The position numbers and the translations under genes were made by a program. A stretch of 64,000 bases of DNA, from positions 62,001-126,000 of the forward strand of contig NZ_SCNN01000011.1 of the NCBI RefSeq assembly GCF_005503535.1, written 5' to 3'. The notes under the pieces were generated by a model. The model was not told the DNA's origin. It saw only the letters and a list, made by a program, of their open reading frames with translations, and did no database searches. How positions within the stretch are numbered: position 1 is the stretch's first letter; each line of letters starts with the position of its first letter. Below are positions 25,065 to 34,642 of this stretch, piece after piece. Origin of the DNA: Mesorhizobium comanense. GTDB lineage: Bacteria; Pseudomonadota; Alphaproteobacteria; Rhizobiales; Rhizobiaceae.

Positions 25065-26788
25065 CCGAGAAAAGACGCAAACTGCGGTCCGAATCCTGGT
25101 TCGGCGGTGAAGGCAAGAACGCCTTCATGCACCGCAGCTGGATGAAGAACCAGGGCATTCCCGCCGACGCCTTCGACGGGCGCCCGGTGATCGGCATCTG
25201 CAACACCTGGTCGGAACTGACCCCGTGCAACGCGCATCTGCGGGCGCTCGCCGATCACGTCAAGCGCGGTGTCTACGAAGCCGGCGGCCTGCCGCTGGAG
25301 TTTCCGGTGATGTCGCTCGGCGAAAGCAACATGCGCCCGACGGCCATGCTGTTCCGCAACCTGGCCAGCATGGATGTCGAGGAATCGATCCGCGGCAACC
25401 CGATCGACGGCGTCATCTTGCTGGTCGGCTGCGACAAGACCACGCCGGCGCTGATGATGGGCGCGGCCTCCTGCAACCTGCCGACCATCACCGTCTCGGG
25501 CGGGCCGATGCTCAACGGCAAGTTCCGCGGACAGGATATCGGCTCGGGAACGCATGTGTGGAAATTCGCCGAGGAGGTGAAGGCCGGACGCATGCCGGTC
25601 GCCGACTTCCTCGCCGCAGAACAGGGACAGAGCCGGTCGGCCGGCAGTTGCATGACGATGGGCACGGCCTCGACAATGGCCAGCATGGTCGAGGCGCTCG
25701 GCATCGGCATGCCCGACAATGCCGCGATCCCGGCCGTGGATTCGCGTCGCGGCGTACTTGCCCAGATGGCGGGGCGCCAGATCGTCAACCTGGTCCATCG
25801 CGACGTGACGATTTCACAGATCCTCACCAAGCAGGCCTTCGAGAACGCCATCCGCGTCAATGGCGCTATCGGCGGCTCGACCAATGCGGTGCTGCATCTG
25901 ATCGCCATCGCCAACCGGGTCGGCGTCGATCTCAGCCTCGACGACTGGGACCGTCTCGGCCGCGATGTTCCGACCATCGTCGACCTGATGCCGTCGGGCC
26001 GGTTCCTGATGGAAGATTTCTACTATGCCGGGGGGCTGGCTGCGGTCATGGCGTCGCTTGATGAAGTGGGGCTTCTTCATCGCGACGTCATGACCGTCAG
26101 CGACAAGACCATCGGAGAGTTGATCGACGGCGCCCCCAATTACAATCGCGAAGTCATCCGGCCGCTGAGCGAACCGCTGACCAAGGAGGGCGGCATCTCG
26201 ATCCTGCGCGGCAATCTGGCGCCCAACGGGGCGGTCATCAAGCCGTCGGCGGCAACGCCCGAGCTTATGCAGCATCGCGGCAAGGCCGTCGTCTTCGAGA
26301 ACATCGAACATTACTACGCCCGCATCGACGATCCAGACCTGGACATCGACGCATCGTCGGTGATGGTGCTGAAGAACTGCGGGCCGCGCGGCTATCCCGG
26401 CATGGCAGAGGTCGGCAACATGCCGCTGCCGGCGAAGCTGCTCAAACAGGGCGTCTCCGACATGGTGCGCATTTCGGATGCGCGCATGAGCGGCACCGCC
26501 TACGGCACCGTGGTGCTGCATGTGGCGCCGGAGGCCGCGGCCGGCGGCGCGCTTGCTTTGGTGCGTGACGGCGACCTCATCGAGCTCGATGTCGCAGGCC
26601 GCCGCCTGGAGCTCCTGGTGTCGGACGAAGAACTGGCGATCCGCCGCCGCGACTGGAAGCCGCCGGCGCCACCCGAAGGTGGCTACCAGAGCCTCTATGT
26701 CGAGCGGGTGCTGCAGGCCGACAAGGGCTGCGATTTCGACTTTCTCGTCGGCCGGCGCGATGCCGGCATTCCCCGGCACTCGCATTAG
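25061..26788 (+). CDS. IlvD/Edd-family sugar-acid (aldonate) dehydratase
   Basis: A 575-residue dehydratase that removes water from an aldonate to give a 2-keto-3-deoxy acid. It has three iron-sulfur ligands, Cys56 (TPCNAH), Cys124 (VGCDKT) and Cys197 (GSCMTMGT), with spacing equal to L-arabinonate dehydratase of Rhizobium. The early SWFGGEGKNAFMHRSWMKNQG is the marker of this sugar-acid branch rather than of biosynthetic IlvD. It starts at GTG 25061 overlapping the regulator stop. With GguC and an SDR downstream it fits a non-phosphorylating pentose route; D-xylonate, D-galactonate or D-fuconate are alternative substrates. Confidence 0.9.
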   Translation: MTEKRRKLRSESWFGGEGKNAFMHRSWMKNQGIPADAFDGRPVIGICNTWSELTPCNAHLRALADHVKRGVYEAGGLPLEFPVMSLGESNMRPTAMLFRNLASMDVEESIRGNPIDGVILLVGCDKTTPALMMGAASCNLPTITVSGGPMLNGKFRGQDIGSGTHVWKFAEEVKAGRMPVADFLAAEQGQSRSAGSCMTMGTASTMASMVEALGIGMPDNAAIPAVDSRRGVLAQMAGRQIVNLVHRDVTISQILTKQAFENAIRVNGAIGGSTNAVLHLIAIANRVGVDLSLDDWDRLGRDVPTIVDLMPSGRFLMEDFYYAGGLAAVMASLDEVGLLHRDVMTVSDKTIGELIDGAPNYNREVIRPLSEPLTKEGGISILRGNLAPNGAVIKPSAATPELMQHRGKAVVFENIEHYYARIDDPDLDIDASSVMVLKNCGPRGYPGMAEVGNMPLPAKLLKQGVSDMVRISDARMSGTAYGTVVLHVAPEAAAGGALALVRDGDLIELDVAGRRLELLVSDEELAIRRRDWKPPAPPEGGYQSLYVERVLQADKGCDFDFLVGRRDAGIPRHSH

Positions 26789-26798
26789 GAGGCGCGCG

Positions 26799-27578
26799 AT
26801 GACGGATCAGACCGGCGGCTACGCAACCTATCCCAGCCTCAAGGGCCGCAGCGTGTTCATCACCGGCGGCGGCAGCGGCATCGGCGAAAGCCTGGTGCGC
26901 CATTTCTGCGCGCAAGGCAGCCGCGTCGCCTTTGTCGACCTGGCGCAGGAGCCTTCACAACGCCTCGTCGATGCGATCGCGGCCGAGGGCCATGCCGCGC
27001 CCTTGTTCATCCCGTGCGACCTGCGCGACGTGGACGAGCTGCGCGCGGCCACTGAAAAAGCAGCGCTCCACAACGGCCCTATCCAGGCGCTCTGCAACAA
27101 TGCCGGCAATGACGATCGTCACCAGACAAAGGATGTTACCGCCGCCTATTGGGATGACCGCATGGCGGTCAACCTGCGCCACCAGTTCTTCGCGGCGCAG
27201 GCGGTGCGCCCGCAGATGAGCGCGCTGGGCGGCGGTTCGATCATCAATTTCGGCTCCATCACCTGGATGGTCGGCGATCCGGACTGCCCGGCCTATGTCA
27301 CGGCCAAGGCGGCGGTCTATGGCATGACGCGGGCACTGGCCCGCGAACTCGGTCCCGAGCGCATCCGCGTCAACTGCATGGTGCCGGGCTGGGTGATGAC
27401 CGAGCGCCAGGTGCGGCTGTGGCTGAACCCGGCCGGCGAACGCCAGATCGCGGAAAGGCAGTGCCTGCCGGACCGGCTGCAACCCTCCGATATCGCGCGC
27501 ATGGCTCTGTTTCTCGCCGCCGACGACAGCCTGATGTGCACGAGCCAGCAATTCATCGTCGATGCGGGCTGGGTGTGA
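26799..27578 (+). CDS. SDR-family sugar dehydrogenase
   Basis: A 259-residue short-chain dehydrogenase. TGGGSGIG is at residues 22-29, NNAG at 100-103, and the catalytic Ser153, Tyr166 and Lys170 (YVTAK) are present. The substrate loop after GWVMTERQVRLWLNPAGERQ is typical of aldose 1-dehydrogenases of the L-arabinose/D-galactose/L-fucose type. ATG 26799 follows AGGAGG by six bases. It would oxidise the sugar to its lactone as first step; no lactonase gene is visible, so hydrolysis would be spontaneous or done by an enzyme elsewhere. Confidence 0.87.
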   Translation: MTDQTGGYATYPSLKGRSVFITGGGSGIGESLVRHFCAQGSRVAFVDLAQEPSQRLVDAIAAEGHAAPLFIPCDLRDVDELRAATEKAALHNGPIQALCNNAGNDDRHQTKDVTAAYWDDRMAVNLRHQFFAAQAVRPQMSALGGGSIINFGSITWMVGDPDCPAYVTAKAAVYGMTRALARELGPERIRVNCMVPGWVMTERQVRLWLNPAGERQIAERQCLPDRLQPSDIARMALFLAADDSLMCTSQQFIVDAGWV

Positions 27579-27610
27579 CCCGCAGGACTTCAAGGGAAGA
27601 AGGGTATTTC

Positions 27611-28609
27611 ATGCGTCTCGTTCAGTACACAACGCCCGATGGCGGCAGGCGTGTCGGCCGTGTCTCAGACGATGGCAATCACCTGCATCCACTGGACAAC
27701 ACCGGCACGGTGCTGGAACTCGCCGAAGCCGCGATCGCGCAAGGCACGTCCATTGCGTCACTGGTCGAGCAGCGCACGGGCGCGGCTACTATGAACTATG
27801 ACGAATTGCTGCGCGAAGGCCGCGTGCTCGCCCCCGTTGATCATCCCGAGCCGGCGCGCTTCCTGGTCACGGGTACCGGCCTGACCCACACGGGAAGCGC
27901 GGCCGCGCGAAACCAGATGCATGTGCTGACGCATGGCGAAGGTGGGGACGAATCCGATTCCTTGAAAATCTTCCGCATGGGGTTGGAGGGCGGCAAGCCC
28001 GGCGCCGGCAAGATCGGCATCCAGCCCGAATGGTTCTTCAAGGGCGTCGGCACCTGCGTGGTGGCGCCCGGCGCCGATCTGCCCATGCCCGCCTTCGCGA
28101 AGGCGGGGGCCGAGGAAGCCGAGATCGTCGGGCTTTATCTCAACGGGCCGGACGGCCATCCCCATCGCATCGGCTACGCGCTCGGAAACGAGTATTCCGA
28201 CCATGTCACCGAGGGCGAGAACTACCTCTATCTCGCCCATTCCAAGCTTCGCTCCTGCTCGATCGGCCCCGAATTGCTGGTTGGCGACCTGCCGAACGAA
28301 GTGCGCGGCCATTCCCGCATCCTGCGCAACGGCGCCGTCGTGTGGGAGCAGGAATTCCTCTCCGGCGAGGCCCACATGTCGCACTCGGTCGCCAATCTCG
28401 AGCACTTCCACTTCCGCTACCCGATGCACCGCCGGGCGGGCGACCTGCACGCCTATTTCTTCGGCGCGGCGGTGATGAGCTACGCCTCCGGCATCAAGAC
28501 GGCTGCCGGCGACGAGTATGAAATCCAGGCACGGACATTCGGCAAGCCCCTGCGCAACCGGATGGTGGCGGTGCCGGACGAGGGACTTGTCACCGTCACC
28601 CAACTGTGA
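27611..28609 (+). CDS. GguC/AraD1-family protein (FAH superfamily)
   Basis: A 332-residue fumarylacetoacetate-hydrolase-fold protein of the GguC/AraD1 type, which works on 2-keto-3-deoxy sugar acids in non-phosphorylating pentose routes. Visible features are LTHTGSAAARNQMH near residue 92, the metal-binding EEAEIVGLYLNG near 172 and GYALGNEYSDHVTEGENYLY near 190. It probably dehydrates a 2-keto-3-deoxypentonate toward 2-oxoglutarate semialdehyde. It is preceded by GAAGGG and is the last enzyme before the transporter genes, 53 bases on. Confidence 0.85.
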   Translation: MRLVQYTTPDGGRRVGRVSDDGNHLHPLDNTGTVLELAEAAIAQGTSIASLVEQRTGAATMNYDELLREGRVLAPVDHPEPARFLVTGTGLTHTGSAAARNQMHVLTHGEGGDESDSLKIFRMGLEGGKPGAGKIGIQPEWFFKGVGTCVVAPGADLPMPAFAKAGAEEAEIVGLYLNGPDGHPHRIGYALGNEYSDHVTEGENYLYLAHSKLRSCSIGPELLVGDLPNEVRGHSRILRNGAVVWEQEFLSGEAHMSHSVANLEHFHFRYPMHRRAGDLHAYFFGAAVMSYASGIKTAAGDEYEIQARTFGKPLRNRMVAVPDEGLVTVTQL

Positions 28610-28662
28610 CGGCAGGGGTCCCGCAGAATGCGGTCCATCAGAACGAAAATGGGAGATCAAAA

Positions 28663-29688
28663 ATGGGACTGAAGAGAGCATTTCTAAAACTTGCGGCAAT
28701 CGGGCTCGGCATCGGCCTGATGACGTCGGCGGCGCTGGCCGCGAACCTTCGCGTGCTGGCCTGGGACGGCTATGCCGACCCGGACTGGGTGAAGGACTTC
28801 ACCGCGGCGACCGGCATCGGCGTCGATGTCGTCTTCATCGGCAGCGATGACGAGATCTGGGCCAAGATCAAGGGCAGCGAAGGCCAGGACTTCGACGTCT
28901 TCGCCGTCAACACCGCGCAGCTGCAGCGCTACATCAAGGCCGACCTCGTCGCGCCGATCGACATCACGAAGCTGCCGAACCAGAAGGAAGTACTGCCGCG
29001 TTTCCGCGACCTGTCGCAGGTCAGCGGCGACACCAAGGACGGCAAGGTGTACGGTATTCCGTTCTGCTTCGATTCCATCGGCCTGATCTACGACACCGAC
29101 AAGGTCAAGCCGGCGCCGACCTCGATGTCCGTCCTCTGGGATCCGGCCTACAAGGGCAAGATCCTGGCCTATGACAATGGCGAGCATAACTTCTCGTTCA
29201 CCGCGCTCACCCTCGGCTACAAGGATCCCTTCAACCTCAGCGCCGAGCAGATGGCGGCGGTCAAGGCCAAGCTGGTCGAGCTCAAGCGCAATGTGCTGAG
29301 CTTCTACACAACGGCCGACGAAGCGCAGCAGATCTACCAGAACAACGATGTCGCGCTGATCTGGGCCAACTACGGCCAGCAGCAGGTCAAGGCCCTGCAG
29401 AAGATCGGCGCCCATGTCGCCTATATCAATCCCAGCGAAGGCGCGCTCGCCTGGCTCGACAACTGGGTCATCTCCAAGGGCGTGCGCGACAACGCGGCCG
29501 CCGAAAAGTGGATCGACTTCATGCTGACCAAGAAGGTCAGCGGCGAGCTTTCCGAGCGCACCGGCTTTGGGAACACCGTGGTCGAGTCGAGCAGCGCCGG
29601 CAGCAACGACAAGCTGGTCTGGCTCAACAATGTCGAGGACCCGCTGAAGCGCTCGGACATGTGGAACGAGATCAAGGCTACGCCCTGA
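28663..29688 (+). CDS. ABC transporter substrate-binding protein, PotD-like
   Basis: A 341-residue periplasmic protein of the spermidine/putrescine-type SBP family with a Sec signal (AIGLGIGLMTSAALA, cleavage before NLRV). Typical segments are LAWDGYADPDWVKDF near residue 32, GIPFCFDSIGLIYDTDKV near 130 and WANYGQQQVKAL near 230. ATG 28663 follows GGGAG by seven bases. It leads PotDABC-like genes. The acidic pocket of polyamine binders cannot be confirmed by eye, so the ligand may be another amine or, given the upstream neighbours, a sugar acid. Confidence 0.88.
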   Translation: MGLKRAFLKLAAIGLGIGLMTSAALAANLRVLAWDGYADPDWVKDFTAATGIGVDVVFIGSDDEIWAKIKGSEGQDFDVFAVNTAQLQRYIKADLVAPIDITKLPNQKEVLPRFRDLSQVSGDTKDGKVYGIPFCFDSIGLIYDTDKVKPAPTSMSVLWDPAYKGKILAYDNGEHNFSFTALTLGYKDPFNLSAEQMAAVKAKLVELKRNVLSFYTTADEAQQIYQNNDVALIWANYGQQQVKALQKIGAHVAYINPSEGALAWLDNWVISKGVRDNAAAEKWIDFMLTKKVSGELSERTGFGNTVVESSSAGSNDKLVWLNNVEDPLKRSDMWNEIKATP

Positions 29689-29714
29689 TCTTCATCTGAC
29701 GGTTTCGAAGGACC

Positions 29715-29739
29715 GGCGGTCCGGACGTTCCGGACCGCC
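29715..29739 (+). other. Perfect 10-bp hairpin after binding-protein gene
   Basis: GGCGGTCCGG (29715-29724) pairs with CCGGACCGCC (29730-29739) around ACGTT. It lies in the 73-base gap between the PotD-like and PotA-like genes. There is no T-run, so it is more likely a 3' end stabiliser of a binding-protein transcript than a full terminator. Confidence 0.7.
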
Positions 29740-29761
29740 GAAGCGTATGCGAGAATATCCC

Positions 29762-30865
29762 ATGAGCCAGAATACCGACCTGCTGACGCTGCGGTCCGTT
29801 TCGAAATCCTACGGCAAGGTGCCGGTGCTGCACGGCATCGACCTTTCGATCCGTGACGGCGAATTCCTGACCGTCCTGGGACCATCGGGTTCGGGCAAAA
29901 CCACGGTGCTGCGGCTGATCGGCGGTCTGGAGCCGCTGTCCTCGGGCGAGATTCGCCTCGATGGCCACGACATCAGCCGCATGCCGATCAACCGGCGGCC
30001 CTTCAACACCGTTTTCCAGGATTATGCGCTGTTCCCGCACATGACCGTTTCCGGCAATGTCGGCTACGGCCTGTCGGTGCGTCATATCAAGCGCAAGGAG
30101 ATCGCAAGCCGGGTCGCGAAGGCGCTTGATCTGGTGCAGCTCGGCCGTTTCGCCGACCGGTTTCCGGCTCAGCTTTCCGGCGGCCAGCGCCAGCGTGTGG
30201 CACTTGCCCGGGCGCTGATCTGCCAGCCACGGCTGATCCTGCTCGACGAACCGCTTGCCGCGCTCGATCTCGAACTGCGCCGGCAGATGCAGGAGTTCCT
30301 GAAATCCATCCAGCGCGAGATCAAGACCACCTTCCTGTTCGTCACCCACGACCAGGAGGAAGCCATCGGCATGGCCGACCGGATCTGCGTCATGCAGGCC
30401 GGCCATATCCGCCAGCTCGGCACGCCGCACGAGCTTTACTACCGGCCGAATTGCGAGTTCGTCGCGCGCTTCTTCGGCGAGAACAATCTGGTGGCCGGCA
30501 AGCTCGGAACCGTGCAGGGCGAACAGCGTTCCATCGAGACCGCGCTGGGACGGCTGGTCTGCTCGGTCAGTGACCAGCCTCACCTCAAGGCAGCGCCGGA
30601 TGGCGCCGGCGCCTTCGCGGCGTTCCGTCCCGAAGCCTTGCGCCTCGCGGATACCAGAGATAGCGACAACCACTTTGGCGGCACCATCGCCGATCTGGCT
30701 TTCGCCGGCTCGTCCACCGTCGCCACGATCACGGCCGGCCCGGACAGCGCGGCACAACGCCTGCGGCTTCGCATGCCGAGCCGGATCGACGGCAGCGCGC
30801 TCAAATCCGGCGAGCCGGTCTCGCTCTCTTTCGCGCCGCATGAAGGCCATCTGGTGCTGGCATGA
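29762..30865 (+). CDS. ABC transporter ATPase, PotA-like
   Basis: A 367-residue ATPase: Walker A GPSGSGKTT (residues 40-48), Q-loop FQDYALFPHM, signature LSGGQRQRVALARAL, Walker B LILLDEPLAALD and the H-loop VTHDQEEA. After residue about 235 follows the C-terminal TOBE regulatory domain, as in PotA, PotG and MalK. The ATG at 29762 is preferred; an in-frame ATG at 29747 is possible. Stop and next start overlap by ATGA. It energises the 30862-32531 permease pair. Confidence 0.93.
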   Translation: MSQNTDLLTLRSVSKSYGKVPVLHGIDLSIRDGEFLTVLGPSGSGKTTVLRLIGGLEPLSSGEIRLDGHDISRMPINRRPFNTVFQDYALFPHMTVSGNVGYGLSVRHIKRKEIASRVAKALDLVQLGRFADRFPAQLSGGQRQRVALARALICQPRLILLDEPLAALDLELRRQMQEFLKSIQREIKTTFLFVTHDQEEAIGMADRICVMQAGHIRQLGTPHELYYRPNCEFVARFFGENNLVAGKLGTVQGEQRSIETALGRLVCSVSDQPHLKAAPDGAGAFAAFRPEALRLADTRDSDNHFGGTIADLAFAGSSTVATITAGPDSAAQRLRLRMPSRIDGSALKSGEPVSLSFAPHEGHLVLA

Positions 30866-31734
30866 GAAGCGCCGCCTCCATGCAGGCCGGGGAAAGGCGA
30901 TTGTCGCTGCTGGTGACGGTGCTGGCTTACGCCATGCCGGTGATCTTCGTGCTGGTGCCGCTGGCGATCTTCCTCGTCTACAGTTTCTTCAGCGTCGACC
31001 AGGGCACGATCGTCTATGCGCCGACGCTCGGCAATTACATCAGGTTCTTCACCGACCCGATCTTCCTGCCGGTGTTCTGGAACACCATCATCCTGTGTCT
31101 GTCGGTCGCGGTGATCTGCATCCTGCTTGCCTATCCCACGGCGTATTTTCTAACCACGCTCAAGGGCCGTTGGCGCTACGCGCTGTTGATGCTGCTGCTG
31201 GTGCCGCTGTTGATGAGCTACGTCATCAAGATCTATGCCATCCGCAGCATCCTCGGCCTCAACGGTTTCCTCAACAAGGCGCTGGTGGCGCTCGGCATTC
31301 TGGACCAGCCGTCGACGCTTTTCGTTTTCAACATGAACGCCATCCTGCTGACGCTGACGCTGCTGCTGATCCCCTTCGCCATCCTGCCGATCTTCCTGTC
31401 GCTGGAGCGCATTCCGCAGACCTTGCTGCGCGCCTCCGACGACCTTGGCGCGAGCGGGCTGCAGACGTTCCTGCGCATCACCTTGCCGCTCAGCCTGCCC
31501 GGCGTCGCCTCGGCGGCGAGCTTCGTCTTCGTGCTGGCGATCGGCGACTTCCTGACGCCGCAGATGGTGGGCGGCATCAGCGGCTTCACCTTCGGCCGCA
31601 TCCTCTACAGCCAATTCGGAACCGCCTATAACTGGCCCTTCGGCGCAGCACTTTCGGTGGCGCTTGCCATCGTCGTGATCCTGGCCATCCTCATCGGCGA
31701 GCGCTTCGGGCGCAACCGGGGATCCTCGGTATGA
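30862..31734 (+). CDS. ABC transporter permease, PotB-like
   Basis: A 290-residue membrane protein with six predicted spans; the first is LLVTVLAYAMPVIFVLVPLAIFLVYSFF and the EAA-type loop is LLRASDDLGASGLQTFLRITLPLSLPG near residue 190. Order and spacing are those of polyamine-type importers. Both ends overlap neighbours by ATGA. Confidence 0.92.
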   Translation: MRSAASMQAGERRLSLLVTVLAYAMPVIFVLVPLAIFLVYSFFSVDQGTIVYAPTLGNYIRFFTDPIFLPVFWNTIILCLSVAVICILLAYPTAYFLTTLKGRWRYALLMLLLVPLLMSYVIKIYAIRSILGLNGFLNKALVALGILDQPSTLFVFNMNAILLTLTLLLIPFAILPIFLSLERIPQTLLRASDDLGASGLQTFLRITLPLSLPGVASAASFVFVLAIGDFLTPQMVGGISGFTFGRILYSQFGTAYNWPFGAALSVALAIVVILAILIGERFGRNRGSSV

Positions 31735-32531
31735 GCACCCTGCCCCGCTTTTCCACGATCTTCCTGGCGGCCATCACGACACTGGTCGCGGCACTGCTCT
31801 ACAGTCCGCTCTTCGTGCCGATCGTGTCGTCCTTCTTTCCTCTTTCGCAAGGCAATGTCGACTGGTCGTCGCCGACCCTCTCGACCTATGTGTCGCTGGC
31901 TCAAAACCACGACATACTGGCGGCCCTTCGCACCACGCTGATCGTCGGCCTGTGCACGGTCGTGCTCTCCGTGGTCAGCGGAACGCTGCTGGCGCTCTAC
32001 TATCACGGCCGCCGCGCTGGACGCTCCTTCCTGCAGTTCATCATCTTCCTGCCGTTCCTGATGCCGCCGATCATCAGCGGCCTGGCGCTGCTGATCTTCT
32101 TTCGCGAAATCGGCCTTGAGCGCTCGCTGCTGACCGTCGTCATCGGCCATACGGTGTTCGTGCTGGCGATCGTCTACCGCACGGTGCTGACGCGGCTGCA
32201 GTCGATGAGCCGCACGCTGGTCGAAGCCTCCTACGACCTAGGCGCCACCGGTTGGCAGACATTCTGGCGCATCATCCTGCCCAACCTGTCGAGCGCGATG
32301 GTCGGCGGCGCCATCCTGGCCTTCGCGCTGTCTTTCGACGAGACCATGATCACCATCCTGGTCACCGGCACGCAAAGCACGCTGCCGGTCAGGCTGTGGG
32401 CGATGATGCGGCTCGGCTTCTCACCGGACATCAACGCGCTCGTGGCGCTGATCCTGATGTTCACGGTGCTGCTTTGCGTGCTCGCCGCCCGTTTTCTCAT
32501 CCCAAGGCAGATGGCGGCGGAACGGAGCTGA
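31731..32531 (+). CDS. ABC transporter permease, PotC-like
   Basis: A 266-residue permease with six spans and the loop LVEASYDLGATGWQTFWRIILPNLS near residue 165, followed by the FDETMITILVTG segment common in PotC and PotI. It closes the PotDABC-like operon. A convergent flavoprotein gene begins its end 15 bases away, and no clear terminator hairpin is seen in that short gap. Confidence 0.92.
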   Translation: MSTLPRFSTIFLAAITTLVAALLYSPLFVPIVSSFFPLSQGNVDWSSPTLSTYVSLAQNHDILAALRTTLIVGLCTVVLSVVSGTLLALYYHGRRAGRSFLQFIIFLPFLMPPIISGLALLIFFREIGLERSLLTVVIGHTVFVLAIVYRTVLTRLQSMSRTLVEASYDLGATGWQTFWRIILPNLSSAMVGGAILAFALSFDETMITILVTGTQSTLPVRLWAMMRLGFSPDINALVALILMFTVLLCVLAARFLIPRQMAAERS

Positions 32532-32546
32532 GCTACCGGACGCCTG

Positions 32547-33950
32547 TCATCTTGCGAGGCCTGTTGGATCGAGGTCGAAGACACGCCCGCGGTTGAGGAT
32601 GTTCTTCGGGTCGAGCGCCGCCTTCAACCGCCGCATCGTGGCGATTTCCGCATCGCCTCGCACCAGATGCAGCCACTTTTTCTTGTCGAGGCCGATGCCA
32701 TGCTCGGCCGAAACGCCGCCTCCGGCGGCGGCCACGCCGCGATAGATGATGCCGTATGCCGCCTCGGGATCGGCGGTGAGGACCTGGTAATGCAGATTGC
32801 CGTCGCCGAGATGGCCGAAGACATAGATTTCCGCGGATCGATCGACGGCGTGGATGGCAGCGTCAGCTTCGCGCAGGAAAGCTCCCATGCGCGCCAGCGG
32901 AATGCTGATGTCGACGCCGACAAGGCCCTTCATTGCAAACAGGATACGGTTGGCATCCTCGCGCACGTCCCACAAGGCACGAAACTCGCGCGGCGACTGC
33001 GAGACGACGACATCATCGACGACCCCGTCCTCGACCGCCTGCATCAGAACCTCGGCAAAGCGCTCGCTGTCGCGTTCGGGCTCGTTGCCCTGGATCTCGG
33101 CCAGGACATAGACGGGTGAGCCGGTAGGCAATGGTGCTGACATGGCCATGCTTGCCACCATGACATCATAGAGCGGCGCGAAGTTGACCTCGTAGGCGGA
33201 CAACAACGGCCCAAGCTTTTGCCGCAGCAGGGCAAGCAGGGCGATCGCCGCATCGAGCGAGGAAAGCGCGCAGAAAGCGTTCACCTCGGAGGCCGGTTTG
33301 GGATGCAGCCTGAGCGCCGCGTGGGTGACGACGCCGAGAGTTCCCTCGGTGCCGATGAAGAGTTGGCCCAGATCATAGCCGGAATTGTCCTTGGGCAGGC
33401 CCTTCAGCGACGTCAGCACGCTGCCGTCGGCCAGAACCGCCTCCAGCCCCAGCACCTGCGCTCTGTACATTCCATAACGCAGAACGCGGATGCCGCCGGC
33501 GTTGGTGGCAATGTTACCGCCCACGGTCGCCGAGCCGCGCGCGCCGATATCGACACCGAACATCAGCCCGGCGCCGTCGGCCGCCTCCTGGACCGCCTGC
33601 AATGTCGCGCCGGCTTCGGCGACGATCGTGGCGGCTTCAGTGTCGGGGACGGCAAGCCCGGTCATGCGCTCCAGCGACAGCACGATCTCGCCTGGCTGGG
33701 CGCGCGCTGCGCCGGCCAGTCCGGTGCGGCCGCCCTGGACGACGATCGGCTGGCCGACCGCGTTGCAGCCGGCGAGTATCGCCGCGACACCAACGGTATC
33801 GCGCGGGCGCAGCACCACTTCGGGAAGCACGCCGAGCTTGCCGTCGGGATCGTCGCGATAGCGCTGGTCGACATCGGAGCCGGCGAGCACGCCGCCGGCG
33901 CCCAGCCGTTCACCAAGTGCCGAAAGAAGTCTTTGTGTTTCAGGCGACAT
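32547..33950 (-). CDS. FAD-linked oxidase, GlcD/D-2-hydroxyacid dehydrogenase-like
   Basis: A 467-residue flavoprotein of the vanillyl-alcohol-oxidase fold. The N-terminal FAD domain shows VVQGGRTGLAGAA (near 70) and GSATVGGNIATNAGGIRVLRYGM (near 138). The C-terminal cap shows YVFGHLGDGNLHYQV and the late VSAEHGIGLDKKKW histidine. This pattern fits D-lactate, D-2-hydroxyglutarate or glycolate dehydrogenases that pass electrons to a quinone or flavoprotein. It is the last gene of the leftward M20-kinase-aminotransferase-GntR operon, 19 bases after the regulator, and could oxidise a hydroxyacid arising from that pathway. Confidence 0.87.
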   Translation of the reverse strand: MSPETQRLLSALGERLGAGGVLAGSDVDQRYRDDPDGKLGVLPEVVLRPRDTVGVAAILAGCNAVGQPIVVQGGRTGLAGAARAQPGEIVLSLERMTGLAVPDTEAATIVAEAGATLQAVQEAADGAGLMFGVDIGARGSATVGGNIATNAGGIRVLRYGMYRAQVLGLEAVLADGSVLTSLKGLPKDNSGYDLGQLFIGTEGTLGVVTHAALRLHPKPASEVNAFCALSSLDAAIALLALLRQKLGPLLSAYEVNFAPLYDVMVASMAMSAPLPTGSPVYVLAEIQGNEPERDSERFAEVLMQAVEDGVVDDVVVSQSPREFRALWDVREDANRILFAMKGLVGVDISIPLARMGAFLREADAAIHAVDRSAEIYVFGHLGDGNLHYQVLTADPEAAYGIIYRGVAAAGGGVSAEHGIGLDKKKWLHLVRGDAEIATMRRLKAALDPKNILNRGRVFDLDPTGLAR

Positions 33951-33969
33951 CGGCCATTCCTACCCCAGA

Positions 33970-34626
33970 TCAGTCCGGTGAGCGAAGATTTTGGGAGAGT
34001 ACGGCGGCCGCCGCGGCTATGTCCTGCTCGATGGACGCCCTCACGGCGGAGCCGTCGCCCTCTTCCAGCGCGGCGACGATCTTGCGATGGGCGTCGTTGG
34101 ACCGCGGGATGTAGCGGTCGGCCTGCATCAGGAGCTTCAGATAGGGCCCGACCCGACCCCAGAGGTCACGGATCATGTTGAGCAGGATCGGCGCGCCAGC
34201 CTGCTGGTAGATGGCAAAGTGGAAGGCCTCGTTGAGCGACAGATAGGCGCGGGCGTCATCGGCCTCGATGGCGCGCTGCATGCCGGCCAGCGTGACCTGG
34301 ATGTCGACGAGCCCGCTTTCGCCGATGCGCGAGGCCGCCATTTCCCCCGCCAGTCCTTCGACGGCGATGCGGATGCGGGTCAGTTCCTCGAAGGCGGGCG
34401 CCGACAGCAGCGGCACGATGATCGAGCGGTTGTTGCGCATTTCCAGAAGCCGCTCGGCGACCAGCCTCTGCAGCGCTTCGCGGATCGGCGTGGTCGAGAT
34501 GCCGAAGGTCTCGGCGAGTTTGCGGATGACCAGGGACTGGCCGGGGCTGAAGCCGCCCGAAATCAATTCCTGCTTGAGCGCGCCGTAGGCGCGGTCGTTC
34601 AGGGTTTGATGTTCGAGCTTCAGCAT
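33970..34626 (-). CDS. GntR/FadR-family regulator
   Basis: A 218-residue regulator with winged helix (LNDRAYGALKQELISGGFSPGQSLVIRKLAETFGISTTPIREALQRL) and a FCD domain (LNEAFHFAIYQQAG and DAHRKIVAALEEGD). It lies within the amine operon, 16 bases after the aminotransferase gene, and likely represses it. A 26-base imperfect palindrome at 38333-38358, before the first gene of the operon, is a candidate binding site. The inducer is unknown. Confidence 0.88.
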   Translation of the reverse strand: MLKLEHQTLNDRAYGALKQELISGGFSPGQSLVIRKLAETFGISTTPIREALQRLVAERLLEMRNNRSIIVPLLSAPAFEELTRIRIAVEGLAGEMAASRIGESGLVDIQVTLAGMQRAIEADDARAYLSLNEAFHFAIYQQAGAPILLNMIRDLWGRVGPYLKLLMQADRYIPRSNDAHRKIVAALEEGDGSAVRASIEQDIAAAAAVLSQNLRSPD

Positions 34627-34642
34627 CAGCGGCCCGCTCCGC

